Assembly: GCF_016817355.1 (NCBI RefSeq)
Contig: NZ_JADOTT010000009.1
Span: 51,002-115,001 of the forward strand
Length of the DNA: 64,000 nucleotides
Source of the DNA: Maricaulis parjimensis
GTDB lineage: Bacteria > Pseudomonadota > Alphaproteobacteria > Caulobacterales > Maricaulaceae
Direction of reading: 5' to 3'
The position numbers and the translations under genes are program-made. The number at the start of each line of letters is the position of its first letter. Positions within the stretch are counted from its first letter, which is position 1. Below are positions 35,631 to 45,805 of the stretch, piece after piece. Below the pieces are notes generated by a model, which was not told the DNA's origin, did no database searches, and saw nothing but the letters and a program-made list of their open reading frames with translations.

Positions 35631-38036
35631 CTAGTGGGCGACGGCCGGACCGCCGGTCTCGCCGGAGGGCTGGGAGGCGATGGCGGCCAGGGCCGCTTCA
35701 TCGGCCTCGGTCCATTCCACCGGCTCGACCGCTTCGGTGAGGGCGTGGCGCAGGACCTGGTCGACGGTTTCCACCGGGATGATCTCCAGGCCCGCCTTCA
35801 CATTGTCCGGGATCTCGGCGAGATCCTTTTCATTGTCCTGCGGGATGAGGACCGTCTTCACACCCCCGCGCAGGGCGGCCAGAAGCTTCTCCTTGAGGCC
35901 GCCGATCGGCAGGACCCGGCCGCGCAGGGTGATCTCGCCGGTCATGGCGATATCCTTGCGCACCGGCACGCCGGTCAGCACGGAGACAATGGCCGTCATC
36001 ATGCCGATACCGGCCGACGGGCCATCTTTCGGCGTGGCGCCTTCCGGCACGTGGACGTGGATGTCGGACGAGCGGAACACGGTCGGCTTGATGCCGAGCG
36101 AGGGCGCGCGGGACTGGACGAAGGAATTCGCCGCGGAGATGGACTCCTTCATGACGTCCTTCAGATTGCCCGTGACCTTCATGTTTCCGCGGCCCGGCAT
36201 GCGCACGGCTTCGATGGTGAGCAAATCGCCGCCGACTTCCGTCCAGGCCAGACCCGTGACGATGCCGACCTGGTCTTCCTTGTCGGTTTCACCGAAGCGG
36301 AATTTGCGGACACCGGCATATTCGCCGAGATTGTCCGGCGTGATGGTGACGCTGGTCGCCTTCCCGCTTTCGATCTGTCGGACCGATTTACGGGCCAGAT
36401 TGGCAATCTCGCGCTCCAGGCTCCGCACACCGGCTTCGCGGGTGTAATAGCGGATCAGATCCCGCAGACCGGCTTCTTCCAGTGCCCACTCACCCTCTTT
36501 GAGACCGTGGTTTTTCAGGGTCTTGGGAATGAGGTGGCGTTTCGCGATCTCGACCTTCTCGTCTTCCGTATAGCCGGCGATGCGGATGATCTCCATCCGG
36601 TCGAGAAGCGGCTGCGGCAGGTTGAGCGAGTTGGCCGTGGTCACGAACATGATGTCGGACAGGTCGTAATCAACTTCCAGATAATGGTCGTTGAAGGTGG
36701 CATTCTGTTCCGGATCGAGCACTTCGAGCAGGGCCGAAGCGGGATCGCCGCGATAATCGGCGCCGAGCTTGTCGATCTCGTCGAGCAGGAAAAGCGGATT
36801 GGCCGCCTTCACCTTCTTCATCGACTGGATGATGCGGCCCGGCATGGAGCCGATATAGGTGCGGCGGTGACCGCGGATCTCGGCCTCATCCCGCACGCCG
36901 CCCAGCGACATGCGCACGAATTCGCGGCCCGTCGCCTTGGCGATGGAGCGGCCGAGCGAGGTCTTACCGACGCCCGGAGGGCCGACCAGGCACAGGATCG
37001 GGCCGCGCATCTTCTTGGTGCGCGCCTGGACCGCCAGGTGTTCCAGAATGCGTTCCTTGACCTTTTCCAGCCCGTAATGATCGGACTCAAGAATGCCCTC
37101 GGCGCGATTGAGATCACTCTTCAGACGCTTCCGCTTGTTCCAGGGCAGCGCCAGGATCCAGTCGAGATAATTGCGCACGACGGTCGCTTCCGCGGACATC
37201 GGGCTCATCTGACGGAGTTTCTTGAACTCGGCATCGGCCTTGGCGCGGGCTTCCTTGGGCAGTTTGGCTTCGGCCAGGCGTTCTTCCAGCTCGGCGAGTT
37301 CCTCGCGGCTGTCATCGCCCTCACCCAGCTCGCGCTGGATCGCCTTCATCTGCTCATTGAGATAATATTCGCGCTGGGTCTTCTCCATCTGGCGCTTCAC
37401 GCGCGAGCGGATTTTCTTCTCCACCTGCAGCACGCCGATCTCGCCTTCCATCAGGCCAAGAATGCGTTCCAGACGACGCACGACATCGGGCTCTTCCAAC
37501 AGCGCCTGCTTGTCCTCGATCTTCACGGCGAGGTGAGCGGAAATGCTGTCCGCCAGCTTGCCTGCCTCGGTGATCTGGGACAGGGAAGCCAGCGCTTCCG
37601 GCGGCACTTTCTTGTTGAGCTTGACGTAATCGTCGAACTTGGCGGCGACCGTGCGCATCAGCGCTTCCAGCTCCGCATCCTCGCCCGTGTCCTCATCGAT
37701 CACACTGCACAGGGCCTCGTAATACTCCTCACGCGGCGTGTAGCCGGTGATGTCGACGCGGACACCACCCTCGACCAGGACTTTCACCGTCCCGTCGGGC
37801 AGTTTCAGCAATTGCAGGACAGAGGCGATCACACCGGTATTGTGGATCGCATCGGGCTGGGGTTCATCATCGGCAGCACTCTTCTGGGTGGCCAGAAGGA
37901 TCTGCTTGTCCGCCTTCATCACCTCTTCCAGCGCCTTGACCGATTTCTCGCGCCCGACGAAGAGCGGCACGATCATGTGCGGAAATACGACAATGTCCCG
38001 AAGCGGGAGAAGCGGAAGTGTCTTGGTATCGGACAT
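35631..38036 (-). CDS. lon: ATP-dependent protease Lon
   Basis: Cytoplasmic AAA+ serine protease that removes damaged and regulatory proteins, 801 residues. An N-terminal LON substrate domain ([20 protein letters not shown]) is followed by the AAA+ module with Walker [13 protein letters not shown] and Walker [13 protein letters not shown]. The C-terminal protease domain has the catalytic Ser in [11 protein letters not shown] and Lys in [13 protein letters not shown]. The AGGAG box lies just before the ATG. It follows clpX by 156 bases that hold two hairpins. Confidence 0.98.
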   Translation of the reverse strand: MSDTKTLPLLPLRDIVVFPHMIVPLFVGREKSVKALEEVMKADKQILLATQKSAADDEPQPDAIHNTGVIASVLQLLKLPDGTVKVLVEGGVRVDITGYTPREEYYEALCSVIDEDTGEDAELEALMRTVAAKFDDYVKLNKKVPPEALASLSQITEAGKLADSISAHLAVKIEDKQALLEEPDVVRRLERILGLMEGEIGVLQVEKKIRSRVKRQMEKTQREYYLNEQMKAIQRELGEGDDSREELAELEERLAEAKLPKEARAKADAEFKKLRQMSPMSAEATVVRNYLDWILALPWNKRKRLKSDLNRAEGILESDHYGLEKVKERILEHLAVQARTKKMRGPILCLVGPPGVGKTSLGRSIAKATGREFVRMSLGGVRDEAEIRGHRRTYIGSMPGRIIQSMKKVKAANPLFLLDEIDKLGADYRGDPASALLEVLDPEQNATFNDHYLEVDYDLSDIMFVTTANSLNLPQPLLDRMEIIRIAGYTEDEKVEIAKRHLIPKTLKNHGLKEGEWALEEAGLRDLIRYYTREAGVRSLEREIANLARKSVRQIESGKATSVTITPDNLGEYAGVRKFRFGETDKEDQVGIVTGLAWTEVGGDLLTIEAVRMPGRGNMKVTGNLKDVMKESISAANSFVQSRAPSLGIKPTVFRSSDIHVHVPEGATPKDGPSAGIGMMTAIVSVLTGVPVRKDIAMTGEITLRGRVLPIGGLKEKLLAALRGGVKTVLIPQDNEKDLAEIPDNVKAGLEIIPVETVDQVLRHALTEAVEPVEWTEADEAALAAIASQPSGETGGPAVAH

Positions 38037-38047
38037 TATAACTCCTG

Positions 38048-38096
38048 CGCGCCCTTATCATCGGGCGCGTCGTGATCCGGGGGCGAACCCCCGGAT
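38048..38096 (-). other. tandem hairpins in the lon leader
   Basis: Two stable stems: CGCGCCC/GGGCGCG (38048-38054, 38063-38069) and ATCCGGGGG/CCCCCGGAT (38075-38083, 38088-38096), the latter with a TTCG loop on the transcript. Neither has a T-run, so they are more likely leader or intercistronic structure than terminators. The inner stem ends three bases before the AGGAG box. Confidence 0.5.
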
Positions 38097-38192
38097 TTCG
38101 TGACTCAAACCGGGCAGGATGCAGTACGGCTCCGCGAGGAGTGACCGCCCCACCCTTTCTGACTCAAAAGGTGGATACGCTGTGACCCGAAA

Positions 38193-39464
38193 TCAAGCGC
38201 CGGTGCGCTTGTCGTCCTGCCGTTCCGCATAGATGAAGAGCGGTTTCGCATTGCCTTCAACGACTTCGCCATTGACCACAATCTCTTCCACGCCTTCCAG
38301 GCTGGGCAGTTCGAACATCGTCTCGAGCAGGATGCCTTCCATGATGGAGCGCAGACCGCGGGCACCCGTCTTGCGGGCAATCGCTCGATTGGCGATGGCC
38401 TTGAGGGCATCCTCGGTGAAGGTCAGGCCCACGCCTTCCATCTCGAACAGGCGCTGGTACTGCTTGACCAGAGCGTTCTTCGGCTCGGTCAGGATCTGCA
38501 CCAGGGCGTCCTCATCGAGGTCTTCCAGGGTGGCGATGACCGGCAGACGGCCGACGAATTCCGGGATCAGGCCGAAGCGCAGCAGATCATCCGGCTCCAC
38601 TTCGCGCAGGATTTCGCCCGTGCGGCGGGCATCCGGTTCACGCACATCGGCACCGAAGCCGATCGAGGACCCCTGCCCACGCTGGGAGATCACCTTGTCG
38701 AGACCGGCGAAAGCGCCGCCGACGACGAAGAGGATATTGGTCGTGTCCACTTGCAGGAATTCCTGCTGGGGATGCTTGCGGCCACCCTGCGGCGGCACGG
38801 AGGCAACCGTGCCTTCCATGATTTTCAGCAGGGCCTGCTGCACGCCCTCACCCGACACGTCACGCGTGATGGACGGGTTGTCGGACTTACGGGAAATCTT
38901 GTCGATCTCGTCGATATAGACGATGCCGCGCTGGGCCCGCTCGACATTGTAGTCGGCGGACTGAAGCAGTTTCAGGACGATGTTCTCGACATCCTCACCG
39001 ACATAACCGGCTTCGGTCAGCGTGGTGGCGTCGGCCATGGTGAAGGGCACATCCAGGATGCGCGCCAGCGTCTGGGCCAGCAGCGTCTTGCCGCAACCCG
39101 TCGGGCCGATCAGCAGGATGTTCGACTTGGCCAGTTCCACATCCGCATTCTGGGACGCGTGGTTGAGGCGCTTGTAGTGGTTGTGCACGGCGACCGCGAG
39201 CACGCGCTTGGCATGCGACTGGCCGATCACATAATCGTTGAGAACGCCGAAGATTTCTTGCGGGGAAGGAACGCCTTCCTTGGATTTGACCAGGGAGGAC
39301 TTGTTCTCCTCACGGATGATGTCCATGCAGAGTTCGACGCATTCATCGCAGATGAATACGGTGGGCCCGGCAATGAGTTTGCGAACCTCGTGCTGGCTCT
39401 TTCCGCAGAAAGAACAGTAGAGCGTGTTCTTCGACTCGCCGTCTGTGCCCGTCGTCTTACTCAT
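38193..39464 (-). CDS. clpX: ATP-dependent Clp protease ATP-binding subunit ClpX
   Basis: Unfoldase that feeds substrates to ClpP, 423 residues. The N-terminal zinc-binding domain ([12 protein letters not shown], then CDECVELC), Walker [26 protein letters not shown], and the pore loops define ClpX. GGAG precedes the ATG. It lies 169 bases after clpP and follows the usual alphaproteobacterial order. Confidence 0.98.
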   Translation of the reverse strand: MSKTTGTDGESKNTLYCSFCGKSQHEVRKLIAGPTVFICDECVELCMDIIREENKSSLVKSKEGVPSPQEIFGVLNDYVIGQSHAKRVLAVAVHNHYKRLNHASQNADVELAKSNILLIGPTGCGKTLLAQTLARILDVPFTMADATTLTEAGYVGEDVENIVLKLLQSADYNVERAQRGIVYIDEIDKISRKSDNPSITRDVSGEGVQQALLKIMEGTVASVPPQGGRKHPQQEFLQVDTTNILFVVGGAFAGLDKVISQRGQGSSIGFGADVREPDARRTGEILREVEPDDLLRFGLIPEFVGRLPVIATLEDLDEDALVQILTEPKNALVKQYQRLFEMEGVGLTFTEDALKAIANRAIARKTGARGLRSIMEGILLETMFELPSLEGVEEIVVNGEVVEGNAKPLFIYAERQDDKRTGA

Positions 39465-39633
39465 GACAGCTCCAATTCAACCCGCAGACACAAGATTATG
39501 CCTGCTTTCGCGTTCAGCTTCCTGCAAAATCAGGGCCGAACTTTAGCGAAAGGTTTCCAACCCTGCTTATTCGATCACACGGACGCAGTGGTGATCAACC
39601 ACCAAAGCTTCATCGTGTGATCACGTCCGCGGA

Positions 39634-40263
39634 TCAGTCACCATCCTTTTCACCGGTTCCACGCGTCTCGTGGACCTGGTCAATCAGACCGAATTCCAGG
39701 CCTTCCTGGGCCGACATGAAGTTGTCGCGATCCAGGGCAGCTTCGATTTCTTCATACTTGCGGCCGGTGTGGTGCACGTAAATCTCGTTCAGCCGGCGCT
39801 TGATCTTCATGATGTCCGCCGCGTGGCGTTCAATGTCCGAAGCCTGGCCGCGGAAACCGCCGGAGGGCTGGTGCACCATGATGCGCGCATTCGGCGTCGC
39901 GAAGCGCATGTCCTTCTCACCGGCCGTCAGCAGGAGCGAACCCATGGAGGCCGCCATGCCCAGGCAGATCGTGGAGACCGGGCTGCGGATGTACTGCATC
40001 GTGTCGTAAATCCCCAGGCCCGCCGAGACCACACCGCCCGGCGAGTTGATGTACATGGAGATTTCCTTCTTCGGATTTTCCGATTCCAGGAAGAGCAGCT
40101 GGGCGATGATCAGGCTCGCCATGTGATCTTCAATCGGACCGGTCACGAAGATGATGCGCTCCTTGAGGAGGCGCGAATAAATGTCGAAGGAGCGTTCGCC
40201 CCGACTGGTCTGCTCGACGACGATCGGAACCAGATTCATCGCCACGTCCTGGGGATCATACAT
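39634..40263 (-). CDS. clpP: ATP-dependent Clp protease proteolytic subunit
   Basis: Barrel-forming serine peptidase partner of ClpX, 209 residues. The catalytic Ser lies in [11 protein letters not shown], His in [11 protein letters not shown], and the Asp near [16 protein letters not shown] precedes the ATG. A candidate promoter lies 62-90 bases upstream. Confidence 0.98.
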   Translation of the reverse strand: MYDPQDVAMNLVPIVVEQTSRGERSFDIYSRLLKERIIFVTGPIEDHMASLIIAQLLFLESENPKKEISMYINSPGGVVSAGLGIYDTMQYIRSPVSTICLGMAASMGSLLLTAGEKDMRFATPNARIMVHQPSGGFRGQASDIERHAADIMKIKRRLNEIYVHHTGRKYEEIEAALDRDNFMSAQEGLEFGLIDQVHETRGTGEKDGD

Positions 40264-40324
40264 GTCGCGCTCCTTGGGGTTACGGCAGCCGGATGGCGCC
40301 GATTCACTTCAGACGGGTATTACA

Positions 40325-40353
40325 AATATTGCGGTGCCCGGGCCTGTGTGCAA
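40325..40353 (-). promoter_or_regulatory. candidate clpP promoter
   Basis: On the minus strand TTGCAC (40348-40353) and AATATT (40325-40330) are spaced by 17 bases. It lies after the tig terminator, so clpP-clpX can be expressed independently of tig. Confidence 0.5.
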
Positions 40354-40410
40354 GGCACGTCCTGCAGGAAGGCCTGCGCAAGCGCGGTTAATATCCACGA
40401 CCAAACGCCC

Positions 40411-40442
40411 AAAGAAAAACGCCGGTGCGGGTGGCACCGGCG
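40411..40442 (-). terminator. tig terminator
   Basis: On the minus strand, stem CGCCGGTGC / GCACCGGCG (40420-40428, 40434-40442) is followed by TTTTTCTTT. It lies 28 bases after the tig stop codon. Confidence 0.92.
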
Positions 40443-40469
40443 TTTTCTGTGTGTCCTGGAAGGGCCTGA

Positions 40470-42023
40470 TCAGGCGTCCTTCTTGGCCGCTTTCTTGGCC
40501 GGAGCCTTTTTGGCGGGAGCCTTCTTGGCGGCCGGCTTGTCATCAGACTTGGCAGCTGCCTTCTTGGCCGGAGCCTTTTTCTTGGCGGCCGGCTTCTTCT
40601 CGCCGTCTTCCGCCTTGGCTGCGGCTTTCTTGGCCGGGGCCTTCTTTTTGGCCGGAGCCTTCTTGGCCGGCTTGGCCGGAGCCTCGTCCTCGTCCGCGTA
40701 GAGCGCGTCCTTGGACACGGTCACGTCGGACACGTCCGCCAGTTCGAGGATGTAGTCGACGACCTTTTCCTCATAGAGCGGCGCGCGCAGCTGGGCGACG
40801 GCCTGCGGGTTCTTCTGGTAGAACTCGACCACCTGGCGCTCCTGGCCCGGATAGCGCACGGCTTCCTGGTTGATGGCGCGGGAGAGTTCTTCCTGGGTCA
40901 CGTCGACATTGTTGCGACGGCCGATCTCGGCGAGGACCAGGCCCAGGCGCACGCGGCGCTCGGCAATGCCCGAATACTCGGCCTTCAGCTCGTCTTCCGA
41001 CTTGCCCTTGTCTTCGTCTTCGAGGTGATCGTGCTCGATGGCGTGCTGGATTTCGCGCCAGATATTGTCGAACTCGGCTTCCACCATTTTCGGCGGCAGG
41101 TCGAAGGTGTGGGCGGCATCCAGGGCATCCAGCAAGTGACGCTTGGTCTTCATGCGGGATTGCTGGGCGTGCTCACGCTCGAAATTGGACTTCAGCGCGT
41201 CCTTCAGGGCGTCCAGATCATCCAGACCCAGACGCTTGGCCAGCTCGTCATCGACCTTGGCTTCGCCCGGGGCCTCGACGGCCTTCACGGTGACGTCGAA
41301 CACGGCAGCCTTACCGGCCAGGTGTGCAGCCTGGTAGTTCTCCGGGAAGGTCACGTTCAGCTCACGCTCTTCGCCGGTCTTGGCGCCGATCAGCTGTTCT
41401 TCGAAGCCCGGGATGAAGGCACCATCGCCGATAGCGACGCGGGCATCCTCGGCGGAACCGCCTTCAAACGGCTCGCCATCCAGCTTGCCGACGAAATCGA
41501 TGACGACGACGTCGCCCTCTTCCGCCTTGGCGTTCTTGCCGCCCTTCTTGGCGGAGAATTCGCGGTTCTCACCGGCCAGGCGCTCGAGCGCTTCGTTGAT
41601 TTCAGCGTCTTCGACATCGGCGACCGGACGGTCGATCTTCAGCTTGGCCGGATCGGCCGGCTCGAAGTCGGGCATGATTTCCAGCGAGATCTCGAAGGTG
41701 AAGTCGGCCTTGCCGCCCATCACGTCCTTGGCTTCGCTGACCACTTTCACGTCCGGCTGGGTGGCCGGGCGGATATTCTTCTCATCGAGCGTCTTCTGGG
41801 TGGTTTCCGGAACCAGCTCATTGAGCAGGTCACCCATGATGCTTTCGCCGAACATCTTGCGGATGTGGCTGGAGGGCACCTTGCCCGGGCGGAAGCCTTT
41901 CAGGCGGACTTCCGGGCGGATTTCTTCGATCTTCGCATCCAGGCGAGCTTTCAGATCATCTTTCGGAAAGGTGATCTCGTAGGTACGGCTCAAGCCTTCG
42001 GAGGATTTCTCGATGACGTTCAT
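40470..42023 (-). CDS. tig: trigger factor with a long Lys/Ala-rich tail
   Basis: Ribosome-bound chaperone that meets nascent chains, 517 residues against the usual 430-450. The N-terminal ribosome-binding signature is GFRPGKVPSSHIRKMFG. An FKBP-type PPIase domain follows (about residues 165-250; EEGDVVVIDFVGKLDGEPFE), then the helical chaperone arms. From about residue 445 a 70-residue tail of AKKAPAKK-type repeats, resembling histone H1 tails, is added. The tail keeps frame to the stop and sits before a good terminator, so it is genuine. It may add RNA or ribosome affinity. Confidence 0.96.
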   Translation of the reverse strand: MNVIEKSSEGLSRTYEITFPKDDLKARLDAKIEEIRPEVRLKGFRPGKVPSSHIRKMFGESIMGDLLNELVPETTQKTLDEKNIRPATQPDVKVVSEAKDVMGGKADFTFEISLEIMPDFEPADPAKLKIDRPVADVEDAEINEALERLAGENREFSAKKGGKNAKAEEGDVVVIDFVGKLDGEPFEGGSAEDARVAIGDGAFIPGFEEQLIGAKTGEERELNVTFPENYQAAHLAGKAAVFDVTVKAVEAPGEAKVDDELAKRLGLDDLDALKDALKSNFEREHAQQSRMKTKRHLLDALDAAHTFDLPPKMVEAEFDNIWREIQHAIEHDHLEDEDKGKSEDELKAEYSGIAERRVRLGLVLAEIGRRNNVDVTQEELSRAINQEAVRYPGQERQVVEFYQKNPQAVAQLRAPLYEEKVVDYILELADVSDVTVSKDALYADEDEAPAKPAKKAPAKKKAPAKKAAAKAEDGEKKPAAKKKAPAKKAAAKSDDKPAAKKAPAKKAPAKKAAKKDA

Positions 42024-42148
42024 GGGTTGGCCTTAGATGTTACAGTTCGTGCGGATGATATCCGCGTGCAAAAACGAGCGCGCGTTATGTCATGGGGATT
42101 CGTGGCGTGCAACGCTGCGGAGCGGTTGCGCCGCACTGATTGCAGCAA

Positions 42149-42233
42149 TGGTGCGGATGAGAGGACTCGAACCTCCACGCCTTGCGGCACTGGAACCTAA
42201 ATCCAGCGCGTCTACCAGTTCCGCCACATCCGC
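42149..42233 (-). tRNA. tRNA-Leu (TAG)
   Basis: An 85-base class II tRNA: acceptor GCGGATG/CATCCGC, anticodon stem CTGGA/TCCAG, loop TTTAGGT (anticodon TAG), variable arm TGCCGCAAGGCGT, T-loop GTTCGAGTC. The 3' CCA is encoded (42149-42151). Confidence 0.97.
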
Positions 42234-42370
42234 AGGTCCATATCGCCTCATGACATGGGGTTTGCGCGTGTGCAAGCACGGCTCGCGGCGGCGGCGATGA
42301 AGCGCGGCACACGCATTTAAATCTGGCATTAAGACGCAACAGGTTATCAGGGTTAACCTGAAGCTGCCGG

Positions 42371-43606
42371 TTGGGGCCGAGCGCATTGAATACTGATCTG
42401 AAAACCCGTCTGAAGGCGGCGCTCGCAGGGCGGGATGACATTGATGTCGGCCAGTTCAAACTGGTCGGGCTGAAGGAAATCCGCGAAGAGGCCGGCGATG
42501 CCTGGGCCCGGATCAAAGTGCGGGTCTTCACCGCCGCCGGACAGCTCATCGAACGCGAACTCACCAACAAGGACGTAGTGCTGCAGGCCGGCGACGGATT
42601 TCTGGTCGTGCTGTCGGATCCGGCACTGATCGTGACCGATCGTCTGGACGCGATCGCGGAGCGCCTGCGCGAATTCTTCCTGGGCTCACCGGAAACACAG
42701 GCCATGAAGGTCGAGACCGGGACCGTGAAACTGGCGGCCGGTGCCCTGACCGCGCTGTCTGAAGCGGCCGCGGCAAGGCCGGCTTCCAAACCGAAACAGG
42801 ACAAGGACGAAGGCCGGCAAATCCCCCGCCCCTCTGCCGTGGCGCCGGAAGATCGGGGCGATGGCGCGTTGTCTTCCTGGTTCCGACCGGTCTGGGACGG
42901 CAAGAACCAGCAGATCATGGGCAATGCCTGCCGCCCGAAAGTCTGGGTTGGCGGCCGGGCGCTGGACGGGCGGCGGGTCGCGGAAACCCGGATGGCGCCG
43001 GTCGATCAGGCTGCGCTGGATCACATGGCGCAGAATGCGGGCTTTGATGCCCTGATGCGCTCGGTGAAAGCGAAGAAGCCCACACAGATATGCCTGTCCA
43101 TCCATGCCGAGACATGGGCCAGCCGGGATGATCGCGCCCAGATCCTGTCGCGGTTTGACAGCCTTCCGGATACGGTGCGGAGCGCTTTCCTGGTGCGGTT
43201 TGACGGGATGGATGACAGTACGGCCCGCGCCAAGGCACTCAGCGAGCTGGCAGAGACGGGCGTTGGCCTGATGGCAGAAATCCCGTTTGGCGATATCGAC
43301 TTGTCAGATTTTGAAGATCTGGAAATCCGGCTGTTCGGCTGGCGCTGCAAGCCGCCGTCGAACCAGAATTCGGCCGGTTTGATGGATCATGACATGAGTG
43401 CCCTGCGCCGCTTCGTCGAGGCAGCCGGCCAATTGGGGGCTGACACCTATCTGCAGGATGTGCGGGATCTTTATGTGCTGAAAAGCGCACGGGAATCCGG
43501 CATCCGCTATTTTTCGGGCCAGGCCGTGATTTCTGATCGCCAGGTACCGGCACCGATCCAGCCGCTCTCCATGGTCGACATCTACCGGACGCACAAGGCG
43601 GCCTAG
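42371..43606 (+). CDS. unknown protein with degenerate EAL-like C-terminal domain
   Basis: A 411-residue cytoplasmic protein I do not recognise by name. The C-terminal half resembles an EAL fold in layout: its segment DTYLQDVRDLYVLKSARESG followed by IRYFSGQAVISD mimics the end of EAL domains (AEGVET ... VQGYLFS). The catalytic residues (EAL, DDFG, lysine) are missing, so hydrolysis is unlikely; it might bind c-di-GMP or a protein. No ATG starts the frame. I give TTG at 42371; TTG at 42386 is an alternative. Residues 118-160 are Ala/Pro-rich linker. Confidence 0.7.
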   Translation: MGPSALNTDLKTRLKAALAGRDDIDVGQFKLVGLKEIREEAGDAWARIKVRVFTAAGQLIERELTNKDVVLQAGDGFLVVLSDPALIVTDRLDAIAERLREFFLGSPETQAMKVETGTVKLAAGALTALSEAAAARPASKPKQDKDEGRQIPRPSAVAPEDRGDGALSSWFRPVWDGKNQQIMGNACRPKVWVGGRALDGRRVAETRMAPVDQAALDHMAQNAGFDALMRSVKAKKPTQICLSIHAETWASRDDRAQILSRFDSLPDTVRSAFLVRFDGMDDSTARAKALSELAETGVGLMAEIPFGDIDLSDFEDLEIRLFGWRCKPPSNQNSAGLMDHDMSALRRFVEAAGQLGADTYLQDVRDLYVLKSARESGIRYFSGQAVISDRQVPAPIQPLSMVDIYRTHKAA

Positions 43607-43637
43607 ACCCCGCTCAAAGAGCGCGTAATTTAATGTA

Positions 43638-44264
43638 ATGCGCGACGAGACAGACGAACGCCCCCCGTTTGAATGGGAAGAACGCTTCCGGGCCGATGAC
43701 ACGCCCTGGGAACGCGGAGATGTGCATCCGGCCGCCCGGATGTGGTTGGAGGCCGGAGAACTGGCACCGGGCATGAGCGTGATCATCCCGGGATGCGGAC
43801 GCTGTCCGGAAGTCACCGCCTTCGCGCGTGCCGGGCTGAACGTCACCGCTGCCGATCTGTCGGAGACCGCGATCGACTGGCAAAAGGCGCGGATCGCGGA
43901 AGACAAGCTCTCCGCCGTCACCATCCAGGGCGATATCCTGAAACCGGGCCATGCCGCCTGGTCTCCCGACCAGCCGGTTGACCGGGTCTATGAGCAGACC
44001 TTCCTGTGCGCCATCCCGCCACGCTTGCGTGAAGCTTATGAGGCTTCGCTGATCAAATGGCTCAAGCCGGGCGGCAAGCTGCTCGCCCTGTTCATGCAGA
44101 AGGATGAGCGCGGCGGTCCGCCCTATGGCTGCTCGCTGGAGGCGATGCACGCGCTCTTCCCGCAAGAGCGCTGGATCTGGCCGGAGGACGCGGAGTTTGT
44201 GCCCGTGCCGCATCCCAGCCTCAACGGGAAGCCGGAACTGGCCGGCGCCCTCACCCGACGCTGA
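43638..44264 (+). CDS. TPMT-like SAM-dependent methyltransferase
   Basis: A 208-residue methyltransferase related to the thiopurine S-methyltransferase family. The SAM-binding region is VIIPGCGRCPEVTAFARAGL, followed by VTAADLSETAI; YEQTFLCAIPPRLRE matches the family's core. An N-terminal WEERFRADDTPWERGD is also typical. In bacteria such proteins may detoxify selenium, tellurium or halide substrates; the substrate is not visible. Its stop is ten bases from the convergent MATE gene. Confidence 0.85.
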   Translation: MRDETDERPPFEWEERFRADDTPWERGDVHPAARMWLEAGELAPGMSVIIPGCGRCPEVTAFARAGLNVTAADLSETAIDWQKARIAEDKLSAVTIQGDILKPGHAAWSPDQPVDRVYEQTFLCAIPPRLREAYEASLIKWLKPGGKLLALFMQKDERGGPPYGCSLEAMHALFPQERWIWPEDAEFVPVPHPSLNGKPELAGALTRR

Positions 44265-44273
44265 CTCTCAGAG

Positions 44274-45707
44274 CTAGGCCGGGTCTTCTGCGACCGGAGC
44301 GTTCTCGACGACCGGCGTTTTGCGCTGGCGCACCTTGCCGTGCTTGGCCGTCATCTTGGCGCGGGTGAAGACGAAGAGCGCGGTCAGCGAGCCGGCCAGA
44401 ATATTGGCCGCAGCAATCCCCATGATCACACCCTGCGGCGTGTTGAAGACGTAGGACCCGACCAGGACGAGCGGGATCATCAGGCCGAGCGCCCGGCCCG
44501 CGGTGATCGCCATGCCATGAGCCGGCCGGCCCAGACCGTTGAAGCCGGCACTGGCGGCAATCGTGATGCCATAGCCGCCAATCGTCAGCGAGGCGATGCG
44601 CCAGTATTCCACGGCCGCAGCCCGGCCCTCCTCGCCCGGCAGGAAGGCGGCGGCGATCCAGTCGGCACCGATCCACAATATGGCGGCCACGCCCAGCCCC
44701 CAGGCGATGCAGAAGAGGAAGCCCTTGCGGAAGGTCTCACGGACCCGGTCGAGGCGCTCCGCACCGCCATTCTGGCCGGTGATGGCCCCCATGCAGGCAG
44801 ACAGGGCAAAGAGCGGGACGATGGCGAAGGCCTCGACACGGCCGGCCACGCCGAGACCGCCAACCGCGGCATCGCCGAAGCGGGCCATGGCCAGGCCGGA
44901 CATGGCGACCGTCATGGCGACCGGATTGAAGATGTTGGAGATGCAGGCGGGAATGCCGACGCGGGCAATATCGATCCAGTGATGCCAGACTTCGCCCAGA
45001 TCCTCCCATTTGAAATCCAGCAGTTTCTCGTGGAAGACGAGATACCAGAGGACCATGGCAAAGGTCGCTGCATTGGCGGCCACGGTGGCCAGGGCGGCAC
45101 CGGACACGCCCCATCCCAGTCCCGGGAAAAGCCCGAAGACGTCGTCGAGAATGAAGATCGGGTCGAGGACCAGGTTCACGGCGGCGGCGGCCATCATCAT
45201 GATGGAGGGCACAACTGTATTGCCCAGGGCGCGCAGGATATTGCCCGCCACCATCGGCCCGACGATCAGGACGATGCCGGCGAACCAGACCGTCATGTAG
45301 TCGACAACATGCGGCAGCATGGTCGCACTGGCGCCCAGCGCCTGGAAGATCGGCTCGACGAAGAGAATGCCCAGACAGGACACGGCCCCGACTGACAACA
45401 GGGTCAGCATCATCGCATCGGTGGAGATGCGGGAGATGGACGAGCCATCCTTGCGGCCGGCCGCCCGCGAGACCGCGGAGACGGCCCCGGCGCCCAGACC
45501 GATGGAGACGCTCATCACCAGCATGGTGACGGGGAAACTCATCTGAACGGCGGCCTGCTCGGCGGTGCCCAGCGTGCCGACCCAATAGGTATCGATGATC
45601 CCGACCAGCATCATGGCGAGGATGCCGAAACTCATCGGCATGATCATCCGGACGATATGCCCGAAGATCGGTCCTTCCGTCATGTCGTGTGCAGACCGTC
45701 CGGCCAT
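44274..45707 (-). CDS. MATE-family efflux transporter
   Basis: A 477-residue inner-membrane antiporter with 12 hydrophobic segments in two similar halves, as in MATE drug/sodium exporters. Early MPMSFGILAMMLVGIIDTYW and GLGAGAVSAVSRAAGRKDGS, with the second-half counterparts GRVEAFAIVPLFAL and TGQNGGAERLDRVRETF, are characteristic. The C-terminal tail is basic. An alternative start eight codons later (MTEGPIF) is possible. No regulator is adjacent. Confidence 0.92.
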   Translation of the reverse strand: MAGRSAHDMTEGPIFGHIVRMIMPMSFGILAMMLVGIIDTYWVGTLGTAEQAAVQMSFPVTMLVMSVSIGLGAGAVSAVSRAAGRKDGSSISRISTDAMMLTLLSVGAVSCLGILFVEPIFQALGASATMLPHVVDYMTVWFAGIVLIVGPMVAGNILRALGNTVVPSIMMMAAAAVNLVLDPIFILDDVFGLFPGLGWGVSGAALATVAANAATFAMVLWYLVFHEKLLDFKWEDLGEVWHHWIDIARVGIPACISNIFNPVAMTVAMSGLAMARFGDAAVGGLGVAGRVEAFAIVPLFALSACMGAITGQNGGAERLDRVRETFRKGFLFCIAWGLGVAAILWIGADWIAAAFLPGEEGRAAAVEYWRIASLTIGGYGITIAASAGFNGLGRPAHGMAITAGRALGLMIPLVLVGSYVFNTPQGVIMGIAAANILAGSLTALFVFTRAKMTAKHGKVRQRKTPVVENAPVAEDPA

Positions 45708-45805
45708 AAGCTGTCCCTCACTCGCTTGGAAGGAGCATAGATAGGAAGCGGGCCACCTGTCTGCACGCCATGGCCGTCAAATGACTGTGAATTGTTTGCG
45801 ACGCC

